From assembly GCA_003427395.1 (NCBI GenBank), contig BFEA01000240.1, positions 458,693 to 480,423 of the forward strand: a stretch of DNA of 21,731 nucleotides, given 5' to 3'. Below the pieces are notes generated by a model. The model was not told where the DNA came from and made no database searches. It saw only the letters and a list, made by a program, of their open reading frames with translations. The stretch comes from Chara braunii (taxonomy: Eukaryota > Streptophyta > Charophyceae > Charales > Characeae). Of this stretch, positions 1 through 8,190 are shown piece by piece. The translations under genes were made by a program, and so were the position numbers. Each line of letters begins with the position of its first letter. Positions within the stretch are counted from its first letter, which is position 1.

Positions 1-473
1 TTTTAAACAGGCCCAGTGCCCAAGGCTGATATTACCAAAAAGATGATTGAGGCCGGGGTCCTCACAGTCTACCCAGAGTAACCGAAACCAGCTTGCTGAG
101 AACCGGGCTCAGCGTCCCACCTCTAAATGATGATGCTGAATACTGATGAAATGTCATTGTAGATTGGGCCTCTTCACCAAGCTGCTTGGCGCCAGGTCAT
201 ACAATCTGAACTAGCCCTTCTTTGGTTGGGGAAAACATTACAGTTCTCTGCGTGAGTGACAATTCGACTCTATGCAGAGCCATACCATGAGATGGGAAAA
301 ACTATATCCCTCAGAAGGGAAACAATGGACGGCGCCCTATACTAAATTGCAACGACCTTGACAAGATAACCTGCGCTACGACCGGTCTTAGGGACGACTG
401 CGACCGGACCCTATTTTCTGCTGTCGGAGACCCCAAAAGAACCCGTCCTAGCGAAGTTGTACCGCACAACCTT
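1..473. other. Unassigned sequence at left edge
   Basis: No convincing gene or known element was recognised. A short + strand stretch near 175-240 can be read as a peptide containing QVIQSELALLWLGK. It vaguely resembles LINE ORF2 sequence, but stops surround it and the resemblance is too weak to annotate. Confidence 0.4.
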
Positions 474-729
474 ACTGAACTTTGAAGACCAGGTTGTTTT
501 CTTGATCTCAAAAAAGCTGAAAATGGGGTCTTGTGGACATCCACATTTGGGGTGCACAGATCGTTTGTTACATTATCTTTTGTAACCCCAAGGTTTTTGC
601 TAAGACTATAAACATACAGTGCCAATGGATATGTCTCCTGTAAAGGGACGCTGGGGGTGATTCCCAGCACATGTTGTGACTGGAGTGGAGGGATCAAAAG
701 TTAAAAAAGCAAAAGACCATAGTCAGGCT
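474..729 (+). repeat. Direct repeat, copy 1 of 2
   Basis: This stretch is repeated at 794-1059 with clear divergence. Shared landmarks in order are TGAACTTTGAAGACCAGG, GGGGTCTTGTGGACATCCAC, TTTGTTACATTATCT, ACTATAAACATACAGT, GTAAAGGGACGCTGGGGGTG and AGTCAGGCT. Near 648-667 it can form a short hairpin, GCTGGG paired with CCCAGC around a 7-base loop, which the other copy keeps. No coding potential was seen. The family is not recognised. Confidence 0.85.
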
Positions 730-793
730 AGGTCTTAACTGTTCAAACTTCTCCCCCCCTCCCCACCTCCCCCCCTCAAAATTCAAAACTGTT
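730..793. other. C-rich spacer between direct repeats
   Basis: This short linker between the two repeat copies contains pyrimidine runs dominated by C (about 750-776). No other signal was seen. Confidence 0.6.
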
Positions 794-1059
794 TGAACTT
801 TGAAGACCAGGTCCTTTTCTTTATCTAAAAAATAACTGAAATGGGGTCTTGTGGACATCCACATCTTGGGGTGTGCAGATTGTTTGTTACATTATCTGCT
901 TGTACTCCGATGGTTTTCACTAAAACTATAAACATACAGTCCTTGCCAATGGATATGTTTCTTGTAAAGGGACGCTGGGGGTGATTCCCAGCACATGTTA
1001 GTCTTCATGACTGGAGCGGAGTGATCAAAGTTAAAAAACCAGCAGACTGTAGTCAGGCT
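794..1059 (+). repeat. Direct repeat, copy 2 of 2
   Basis: This is the second copy of the 474-729 unit, starting 320 bp downstream. It keeps the same landmarks, including the GCTGGG/CCCAGC hairpin near 973-991, and has small indels and substitutions relative to copy 1. It ends at AGTCAGGCT, directly before the first LINE-like coding sequence at 1061. The pair may therefore be tandem repeats at the edge of the LINE, or older DNA that the LINE joined. The sequence does not decide between these. Confidence 0.85.
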
Positions 1060-1514
1060 TGGGACACCATTAGGAGCTCCACTTAGAATTTTAGGGGTGT
1101 CCATGACAGCAGCGGGGTGCCCTCCAGCTAACGACGAGTGGATAAGCACCCCTGCCCTTGCAGAAACTCCTCAACTGGAACAATAAGCACACCTCCCTGT
1201 ATGGCCGAACGCTGATAATCAACAATGTGGTTTTTGCAGCCCTGTGGTATAAGTCGATACTATGGCCGTTGACCAGAGGAGCATTAAAGAGACTTAAAAG
1301 AAAGGCAGCAGCTTTCCTTTGGAGGGGGGATAGCGAAAACGGCAAAACCATTAGCAGGGTGGCGTGGGATTCGATTATCCAGCTCAAAGCGCGGGGGAGT
1401 CTAGGGATTATAGACCTGCTAGCCAAATCTAGGCATTGCGTTTGCAATGGGTGAAAAAGTTGATTTTTTCACCCCACAACCCGTGGTGTGTAGTGGCTGA
1501 CACACCTGGCCTGT

Positions 1515-2405
1515 TTGCCTCCAGCTGCCCCCCGAAGGGTGCATCCGTTGATCTGGTTAAAGGACCGTTCCTTGTCGGTTCTGTGGAAACTTCCGCACAG
1601 GGGAGACACACAGGTAGGTGAGGACCAGCCAAGAGATGGGTTTTGGCCATCTCTGCTGGCTGTGTGGCGACGACTCTCACTCCCTGATAGACCCGCCCCT
1701 GACCGATGGGAAGAAGTCTTTCGCCAACCGTTGTTTGGAAACCGTTGGTTGACGGACCAGAGGGGCTGTATCAGGTCGAGCTCCACCCTGCCGTGGAAGA
1801 GCTGGGTTAAACATGGAGTGCTCAGAGTAGGGGACCTTTGGGATCAGGAGACACGGGATTGGAAAACGGTGGACCAAATGCGGGGCACTCTGCGTTATTG
1901 CCATCATGTGGAGAAGAACTTGGAAGATCTCATCGCTACCATTCCGCTGGCATGGTATCGTATCCTCAAAAGAGGACCCTCCCTCAAGGAGGGGGACTGG
2001 GTGGCGACCAAGGAGATTCCACTACAACTTGGTCAGATACATATGGTAGACCCACCAATGATCCTGGTGGAATACTATGCCATTACAAGAAAGGGGACCC
2101 TCGAAGGAAGCAGAGCTCCTTTTGAGTGGGTAGCAAAGACGCTGGTATATCGGGTCGGGGTTATGGAAGAGAGAAAGGAAAAGGTACCCTATCAACCACA
2201 ATGGGCCATTCAGGATTTGGCCCTGGACCCAGCAAAATGGCTTTGGGTACACCCCCAAAAAAGGAGGGAGGATACAATAGGTCCCTTAACCCTCCACCGA
2301 TTGACAGTCAAGTCTGCCTATAGGTTGATTAGGCCTAAATGTCACCTGAGGGATGTAATTATGGATCGCTGGGCCAAACAACTAAATTGGATCGCTCCCT
2401 GCTGA
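1515..2405 (+). pseudogene. Longest open segment of LINE copy 1 ORF2
   Basis: This is an 891-nt open frame inside the LINE remnant. It begins at a TTG that is only the edge of the open stretch, because a frame change separates it from the upstream segment ending in TGA at 1452. Residues from about the LPDRPAPDRW segment onward look real: copy 2 of the LINE preserves the matching blocks KEGDWVA, GQIHMV, IQDLALDP and DRWAK. It lies between the reverse transcriptase and the C-terminal zinc knuckle. No catalytic motif falls within it, so it is a structural or linker part of ORF2. Confidence 0.7.
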
Positions 2406-2871
2406 CACCAATTCACTGGTTCAAAGATCAGAAGTCTAAACCAGAAAAAAAATCCTCTTTGCAGTGGCAAAGCCTACAAATGACTGGTTAATCGATCGTA
2501 CCAACCTAGAGCAGCAGGGTCTGGCACTGCCATGGTGTCAGCGATGTCAGAATATGTTCCCCTCCTAGAAGAGGACAGAGACCATTGAGCACATCTTTAT
2601 GCAATGTCCAATAGCCCAATTTACGTGGTGATGGTGAGACCGTATTTAGCGGAAGATGGGGATAGAGGTCCCCTGGCCATGGTCGTGGCGAGCTATTCTG
2701 GTTGGTCAATGGCCGTTGGTAGGGGAGGGGTTGAAATTTGTTGAGAATATGTAGGGGAGGGGCAGAAAGGCGGTGATGTGGGCTCTTTGGTGGCAGAGGT
2801 GCGTTCTGGCCTGGGACAAGGTAAGGGTAGAAGAGGAGGAAATTACAGAATAGATCAAACAACAGGTACAG

Positions 2872-3129
2872 TTGTCTTTGACGCAAAGATGGTCTGACAT
2901 CAAGACTCAGCTGGACTTTTTCACGCAAATCACGGACGTTCGGAGGGTAATTACAACATTCTGCACAAAATGGTTGGGTGCAGAAAGGGAAGGATGGATA
3001 GCAAAGGTTTCATGGAGCGGGGATAGGATAAGTGGGCAGCAGGGGGTAGAAGAAATGAGGGATTATAGACTAGAGTTCAATGACTGGACCCAGATGGAAC
3101 CCTTTTTCCCTTTGCGCCCCCCCCACTGA
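2872..3129 (+). pseudogene. LINE copy 1 ORF2 C-terminal segment
   Basis: This open stretch corresponds to the segment at 20676-20940 in LINE copy 2. Shared blocks are LTQRW, DVRR, EREGWIA/DREGWIA, WSGD, MRDY, DWT and a FPL-x-PP ending. A stop follows at 3127. The next bases, in another frame, still encode FPDPFPPHALSL as in copy 2, so the true C-terminus lay somewhat further on. Conservation of this tail between two diverged copies suggests it was part of the functional protein. No named domain is recognised. Confidence 0.65.
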
Positions 3130-3212
3130 TTTCCCAGATCCCTTCCCTCCCCATGCCCTCTCTCTAACGGAAGTTCTGGTCTACGAAGACAACCTCGAAA
3201 CAAAACCCGGGG

Positions 3213-3216
3213 TGCG
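3213..3216 (+). repeat. Target-site duplication TGCG, left
   Basis: TGCG directly precedes the LTR start (TGCGACAAACC at 3217) and recurs directly after the 3' LTR terminus (15417-15420). A 4-bp duplication fits Ty3/gypsy integrases. Four bases alone could match by chance, but the LTR boundaries were set from the inverted termini and not from this match. Confidence 0.6.
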
Positions 3217-3249
3217 TGCGACAAACCACTTCCCGACCCCGTGCCATCT

Positions 3250-4882
3250 CCCGTACCCTTTCTTTTGTTTATATCATACCAACCCCAGGAAAACCCCGTT
3301 TTGATTTCTTGCTTTCGGGTGCCGCATTTTCCTTTTTGAAAGCTTTTTCGACTGCTGAGTTCTGTTTTTTTTTTTTACAAAGTCGGGAAATACATGGGAA
3401 TTTACGTGCGCCTTAGCGAGCGCACTGAGAATTGGGCTTGGTAGTTGGGAATTCCGGGATAAGCGGGTGAATGTTCTTGGGCGCATCGGGGAAAACTCTC
3501 GGGATTTTGCGTGAATACGAATAGGCGTAGGATTTTCTTTTCCCGCGTCGCTTTTTTGCGCGCGGATATGGTGATTTCAATTTTGAATTTTGATAGAATC
3601 AAGCTGTAACTGTTTCGGTGCCTTTTTTTCTTTTTTTGTTGACGGCGCCGTGCATGCAAAAGCTTCCTCCTCTCTGTCCCCCGCATCGCTCCCTCTCGCG
3701 CCTCCCTTCCCTTCTCCCTCCTTTTTCTCTCTCCCCGTAACTGTTTTTCCGTCTCCCTCTCTCTCTCTCCCGCCTTGCTTTCGCGCGCCCATTTCCCTTT
3801 CTTGATCATCTGAATCTTGGACCCGTCTTGCGCCACCTCTCGCGCCTTTTCTCTTCTCACCCTCTACGTCTGGCATACGACGCCCGATCGATCCCCCGAT
3901 AACTCCCGCTCGCCAGTCAGGTGCGTGGATCGATAGGACCTTCCTATCGCGCGACGAATCTCATTGGTTGAACCTTGAGTTCCGAGGGATCAGCATGGCG
4001 TTCGTAGAGCACTCTTCTCAAAGTCTTCTCCTCCTGCTTCTCCTTTTACACCTCAGCTTTTCTGTCGCCTTCTCCCCCTTCTATCTCCCTTGTCACAACT
4101 ATAAACCCGCAAGCGCGTCCGCAAATCTCTCTTACGTTCTCGACTCTCAAGCCAGTTTCCGGGAAGCATTGGCTAGGCAGAGTGTTTGAAGCGAGTCAGA
4201 AAGTCCTGTCGGGCTGACGATAGACTGGCCGGTTGCGCGCTGGATCGCCACGACGGACTGTGGGCTCTGGGTGAACCGTGTCGAGTTTACGACAGCGGGG
4301 TGACGATCGTAGTGGTGGGAGTTAGCACGCGACAGCCGGGATCGTAGGTGCGGGTATGAGGATCGATGTGGAGTTGATTGGCCCGGGGCCATATTGGAAT
4401 TAACGGCAAATGCGCCCTTGTTGCGGATTGTTATCTTTGGCGTAAGTGTACAGCGGTAACGCCGGACTTTTCTTTTCCTGGACCTTGTCATCTTCTATTT
4501 TGGACTTTTTTTCCCTCGACTCTCTCTCTCTCTCTCTTTCTTCTCGAAAGACGATGCATCTGAATAATTGTCCCTCTATTGAATTGGAATGAGTCGGCAT
4601 CCTGTTTCTGTGTGAAAGAACTTCTTCCGGAACTCTTTCATTAGTTTCCTAGGTAATCCTCTTACGCAAGGATCCTGTCTTCTTGTCTTGTGAATGGTGG
4701 ATGCGTGTGTACTGTGCAATGCGATCCATCTTTTCCTGTGCATGTCTCATTTTCGCACCTTCCACAGTGAAGGCACGTATGGAAATGTGTGACTTTTTTC
4801 GTGTTGATTAGACGATTGTCGCCGGGAGTTTGTTCGAGAATGCAAAGAGTGTTTAGATTTGTTGCTCCGAATGCACTAAGCA
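3250..4882 (+). other. Segment present only in the 5' LTR
   Basis: TGCCATCT occurs at 3242-3249 and 4883-4890. The 3' LTR has a single TGCCATCT (14412-14419) joining the two flanks. Either the 3' LTR lost 1641 bp between these 8-base repeats, or the 5' LTR gained an insertion with an 8-bp target duplication. No inverted termini or poly(A) are visible at the segment ends, which slightly favours deletion. The segment is rich in CT tracts (3660-3790 and 4515-4540) and has a TATAAA at 4100-4105, so it could hold promoter sequence. No coding sequence in it is convincing. Confidence 0.85.
4100..4105 (+). promoter_or_regulatory. Possible TATA box in the 5' LTR
   Basis: TATAAA sits in a mixed-composition stretch about 270 bp after a long CT-rich tract. 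LTRs carry the element's promoter, so a TATA box is expected somewhere. Nothing else, such as a mapped start or a conserved copy in the 3' LTR, supports this one. The 3' LTR lacks the segment altogether. Confidence 0.2.
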
Positions 4883-5116
4883 TGCCATCTGCCTTATGCT
4901 GCACGACATCAGCAGCCAAGCCACCGGGCAGCCTTGAGAAACAAGGCGCCAGGGACCAACGTTGTGTTGAACTAAGTCGCGGATCAGTCCCTTAGTCATA
5001 TGCATGATCAAGTGGATGTGTGTTTGCTCTCGCTCTTGTGTCAAAAGGGTTGATTGAGGGTCGCGCGAATCGCTTCTGCTTTTAATGACCTCTCGGGATA
5101 TTTGTGATTGATTGTC

Positions 5117-5656
5117 ATGTGGACTAACAAGTACCCTTCAATTGGGCGCCAGCCTCCCGTATCTCCCATTCCAACGCGACCCTTTCCCTATAGCGAGGAA
5201 AGGACACGTGTATGTGGGTGGGACGTACGAGAAGCCGTCGCACAAATCGGCGGGCACTATTACTTCCCTCCGGNCGATCGTTNTTCAGNGTTCGTAGACG
5301 CNNGATTTGTCATTATCGATACGCACTTTCCACCCTACTCGATATTGTTGTCGTTTAACGAGTTGATTGTCATTCCGTGGACGGCAGTGGTGCCCCATTG
5401 GCCCTGCACTCTGTGCACGGAGTGCCAACGTTTCGATCGCTACGAAGCGAAGGGCTTCCACTACCGAATACGGAGTGAGGACGAGCATAAGGAAAGAGCC
5501 ACTCGGCTGAGACCATCCACGTCGGACTCGGAACTGACCAGCGAACGACGACGAGATCTGATACGAAAACGAGACACACAAAGCGTGTCAAAGCCTTTCC
5601 GTTCTAAACGATGGGCCGTAGCTCGGTGGGAAGCCCGACAGTACTTTTTGGATTGA
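5117..5656 (+). CDS. Orphan reading frame inside the 5' LTR
   Basis: This frame has 179 codons from the first ATG (5117) to TGA, with an in-frame TGA just upstream at 5105. It lies in the last 760 bases of the LTR, ending 219 bp before the LTR edge. The predicted protein is soluble, with no membrane segment. The middle is aromatic and hydrophobic (GHYYFPP, then FVIIDTHFPPY), followed by a cysteine pair and third cysteine (CTLCTEC) and a charged, arginine-rich C-terminal third. Five ambiguous bases hide a few residues near codons 53-63. The 3' LTR carries the same frame, cut short by a stop at codon 147. Between the copies, the core at 5304-5522 has no differences while flanking DNA has many. 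No family was recognised. It may be a real element-encoded protein or a long chance frame held open by short divergence. Confidence 0.5.
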   Translation: MWTNKYPSIGRQPPVSPIPTRPFPYSEERTRVCGWDVREAVAQIGGHYYFPPXDRXSXFVDXXFVIIDTHFPPYSILLSFNELIVIPWTAVVPHWPCTLCTECQRFDRYEAKGFHYRIRSEDEHKERATRLRPSTSDSELTSERRRDLIRKRDTQSVSKPFRSKRWAVARWEARQYFLD

Positions 5657-5875
5657 ATTTGGATCTTTCTGTTTTTGCGCCATGTCCGCGCGCGCATTGC
5701 ACGACGCGCGAAATTAATCGACTTGCTACATCGTACCTACACGGGGGATTTCAGTTCCATCTGTGTCCCCACACTCAATTTCCAAAAATCCTTGGCACAC
5801 CCCATCTTGCTGTTTTTCTGGGCCTCTTTCTGCCTGCCTAACACTCCGAACGGAAGACAACACAGGGCGTGAGGT

Positions 5876-5888
5876 TGGTATCGGAGCC
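5876..5888 (+). promoter_or_regulatory. Primer-binding site for initiator methionine tRNA
   Basis: TGGTATCGGAGCC abuts the 5' LTR. The plant-type site complementary to the 3' end of initiator Met tRNA is TGGTATCAGAGCC, so 12 of 13 bases agree. Minus-strand DNA synthesis would start here. The position and the match help fix the LTR boundary, and they are the best lineage clue in the window. Confidence 0.8.
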
Positions 5889-5990
5889 GACATGTGTCGG
5901 TTCTGATGATAGTAAGGCGAACTGGCGAGAGGTAGAAGAGACCCTCAACTAGCTCGTCGAGATCGCCCCGTAATCAGGTCTCAGTCTAGT
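5889..5990 (+). other. Leader between primer site and gag
   Basis: About 100 bases of untranslated leader. Near 5884-5905 the bases GAGCCGACATGTGTCGGTTC contain a short hairpin, CCGACA paired with TGTCGG around a 2-base loop (5887-5900). A packaging or dimerisation role is possible, but nothing tests it here. Confidence 0.45.
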
Positions 5991-7613
5991 GTGGCTGCAC
6001 CAGCAATACCAATGGTGGACGGTACTAGGGTGATTGTTAGCATCCCTGCCCCCTTTCCCTTCTTCCCTAACCATACCCATCCCGAGGCTTGGCTGGAAGC
6101 TGTCGAAGCTCAAAACTACAGCGCAGTCGATCTTCCCTGCGTTCTGACATTGCTACTCCGCAACACGTCACATGCCTAGTTTAGGAAACATACATGGGTA
6201 GATTGGGCTACTTTCAAGACATCCTTTTTGGCTCGATTCGATACAGTCAGTGAAGATGCCGCCTGGTACGTGCTCAAAAATCGACCCCAAGGACCAGGGG
6301 AGTTGTTGCCCGATTTCGTCGATCGGTTTCAAACCACGTTGGACAAATCCGGGCGGGATGAGAAATCCACTCGAGATTTGTTCATCGATCACCTACGAAG
6401 TCCGACACTGAAAGGGAAATTGCAGAAAAAAGTTCCACCGAAAACACACCAGTTATCGGCTATCATCACTAAATCGTTGGAGCTAGACTTGACTGATACA
6501 AAAAAATATATCAGCCAGGGACACGAGGACATTACAGATACCATACGGGATGTAACGGCCAAAAGGCGATCATGGCTACAAGCAGTCGAACGGTTTTATC
6601 CCCGCCCCGACCATGATCTTCCCGGCGGGATCGTTTCCGATATCCCAACTGCTTGTCCTGCCTCTCCCGTGGTGAATCAATCGATCGCAGCCGTTAGAAG
6701 CGGAACTTCATCTGAACCCTCCTCGCCGGCGGTAACCAATCTACACATTGCCTAGATGATTCACACGGCTACTACTAAGCAGTCCGAATGGATGGACAAC
6801 CTGATCCAAATACAGGCCGCTCATATGGAACGAATGGAACAAATAATGAGCAGGCTCATTAAGCCTAATTCATCTCCTGCTCGGCCTGCCCCTGCATCGT
6901 TTCCGCTCGTACCTGCTCCGCCTGCTCCAGGATTCGCCCCTCAGTATCCCCATCTAGCTAATCCGGCAGGAAAGATCGAGTGTTTCAACTACAAACAGCC
7001 CGAGCATTTTGCCCGAGACTGTCCGCAGCCGAAACGTAATCAGCCTCCCCCTGCTGCGGCCCCTGTCGCCCTTAATCAAGGACGAGTGACCGCTCTGATG
7101 GACACGGACCAGGGAGGAGAGCTCGTAGCGTATGCTCCAGAACAACCTTCCTCTTCCGCGATAATAGCGTCGACCTCAGGAACTTCTTCCTCTGACGCTG
7201 CTGACATGGTCGATCCCCTCAAGTATCTCCATCTTGTCGGAATGATCGGAGCGATGCGATCGGCCCAAGATGATCTCGCGTGGGTCGATCGCGAGTCCAA
7301 TCTTGGACCACAGTTTCCGACAGGAGATATTGATGTATTGAAAACGCTCAAGCAATTAGATATTCGTGTACCTATCCAAGTAGGACATCTGCTCACCATA
7401 TCTGAAGCAGCGAACGATAAACTTCTACAACATTGCGAGAAAAATCAAAAGCGCTTCACCTATCAGCGCATACAACGGATGTTGAAGAAGAAGGAAGGAA
7501 ACGAGGAGGTTGCACCTCCCGAGACTGACACGAAAGAACCCGAAGCCGCACGAATAGCAACGATCTCTTTAGCAGAAAAAAATCACTTTGTACGAGCTCG
7601 GCCGGTATTATGA
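5991..7613 (+). pseudogene. gag: gag (capsid and nucleocapsid), broken by in-frame stops
   Basis: This frame codes for the structural protein that packages the element RNA. One frame (starting GTG at 5991, with no convincing ATG) is interrupted by TAG at 6177-6179 and 6753-6755 and closes with TGA at 7611-7613. Between the stops it has a retrotransposon gag-like segment (TWVDWATFKTSFLARFDTVS, then the LPDFVDRFQ region) typical of capsid in gypsy and related elements. At 6984-7025 it encodes a CCHC zinc knuckle, CFNYKQPEHFARDC, spaced C-x2-Y-x4-H-x4-C. The second position is tyrosine instead of cysteine, so the knuckle is damaged. A proline-rich linker precedes the knuckle, and a charged C-terminal region leads toward the protease. 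Together the stops preclude normal Gag. Confidence 0.85.
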
Positions 7614-8190
7614 AAAAGTGCGGAATGTGACTGTGAAGTTTGGGGCAAGCCGTTTAATGCCCTTATTGACACAGGGTCTTCTGCCGTTGCCATATCATTG
7701 GATACTGTGAAAAAAAATGGAACAATTGGGATCCATTCTTCCTCAATCTGGCGAAGACAATTATGTCTCTGCCGACGAGGAGGCAACGAACATCGTAGGC
7801 ATTATCGAGAACGTGGCTGTAAAATTCAGGCGAGTACACGTCCTTGTTAACGCGCTCGTAATAGATATACGTTCCTATTCTGTGTTATTGGGATTACCTT
7901 GGGCGATGGCAGTAGGCGCACATCTGCATTTCGATTCGAGACAACTGGTACTCACACAAACCGGGGGAAAACCTCAAACTGTTCCTTTGCGAGTTTCCAC
8001 CCGAACGATAAAGCGGATCCCTAACCCGGCCCAAATAGGAATGATCCGATACATTGATCCTGAGGAATGCTCTCCCTCGCGCCTCGGGGATGGAATCAGG
8101 GAACGAGAATATGAAGAAGAGATGCCCAGTAAAGAGGAACGGAAGCATCTGGTTGAACTTTTCGAACATGAAACCCCCAAAGAATTTTGA
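7614..8190 (+). pseudogene. pol: pol: retropepsin-type aspartic protease region
   Basis: The protease would cleave Gag and Pol. The catalytic motif ALIDTGSSAVA is encoded around 7659-7691, in the same frame as gag after its TGA. At a run of eight A's (7710-7717) the reading frame changes by one. The rest of the domain follows in the frame 7717-8190, where SYSVLLGLPWA resembles the second conserved block of these proteases. The A-run could be a programmed shift site, but a decay indel is simpler, since stops lie on both sides. TGA at 8188-8190 ends this segment. Confidence 0.8.

Larger units (their letters stand above)
1061..3212 (+). pseudogene. LINE (L1-type) ORF2 remnant, copy 1, part upstream of the LTR-element insertion
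   Basis: This is a decayed ORF2 of a non-LTR retrotransposon. It covers the region after the reverse-transcriptase catalytic core through the C-terminus. At 1079-1105 a frame reads LRILGVSM, like the conserved post-YADD segment of L1 ORF2. At 1158-1454 another frame contains LYGRTLIINNVVFAALWYKS and then AAAFLWRG, typical of the segment that follows. A long frame at 1515-2405 continues the protein, for example LKEGDW, QWAIQDLALDP and VKSAYRLIRPK. The zinc-knuckle region (about 2400-2700) is broken by stops and frame changes. The C-terminal part is readable again at 2872-3129 (LTQRW to FPLRPP). A second copy at 19786 onward shares all of this from about 1965. No intact frame remains, and the 5' part of the element is missing from the window. 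Confidence 0.82.
3217..5875 (+). repeat. 5' LTR (long form)
   Basis: The left end reads TGCGACAAACC, aligning with TGTGACGAACC at the start of the 3' LTR. The right end stops at GCGTGAGGT, directly before the primer site. Relative to the 3' LTR it has 1641 extra bases and lacks the last 12 bases, which end in CGTCACA. The two differences account exactly for the lengths (2659 versus 1030). Ambiguous bases occur at 5274, 5283, 5289, 5302 and 5303, where the 3' copy is clean. This suggests reads from the two LTRs were mixed during assembly. The last third carries an open reading frame that is also present in the 3' LTR. Confidence 0.88.

Noticed and set aside
3402-3860. 152-codon frame on the - strand rich in Arg, Lys and Glu
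   Set aside because: It is the complement of the CT-rich tract in the 5' LTR. The composition alone produces it, and no motif or second copy supports it.
3968-4189. 73-codon frame with a signal-peptide-like run of leucines
   Set aside because: It lies in the segment found only in the 5' LTR, in CT-rich DNA that naturally encodes Leu and Ser. It is short and has no conserved partner.
3242-4890. hAT-type transposon because of the 8-base repeats at its edges
   Set aside because: The segment ends (CCCGTACCC and CACTAAGCA) are not inverted copies of each other, and no transposase frame is present. It is kept only as a general insertion alternative.
7710-7717. A8 run as a programmed frameshift site in the protease
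   Set aside because: Stops lie on both sides and the element is decayed. An indel in a homopolymer is the simpler reading.
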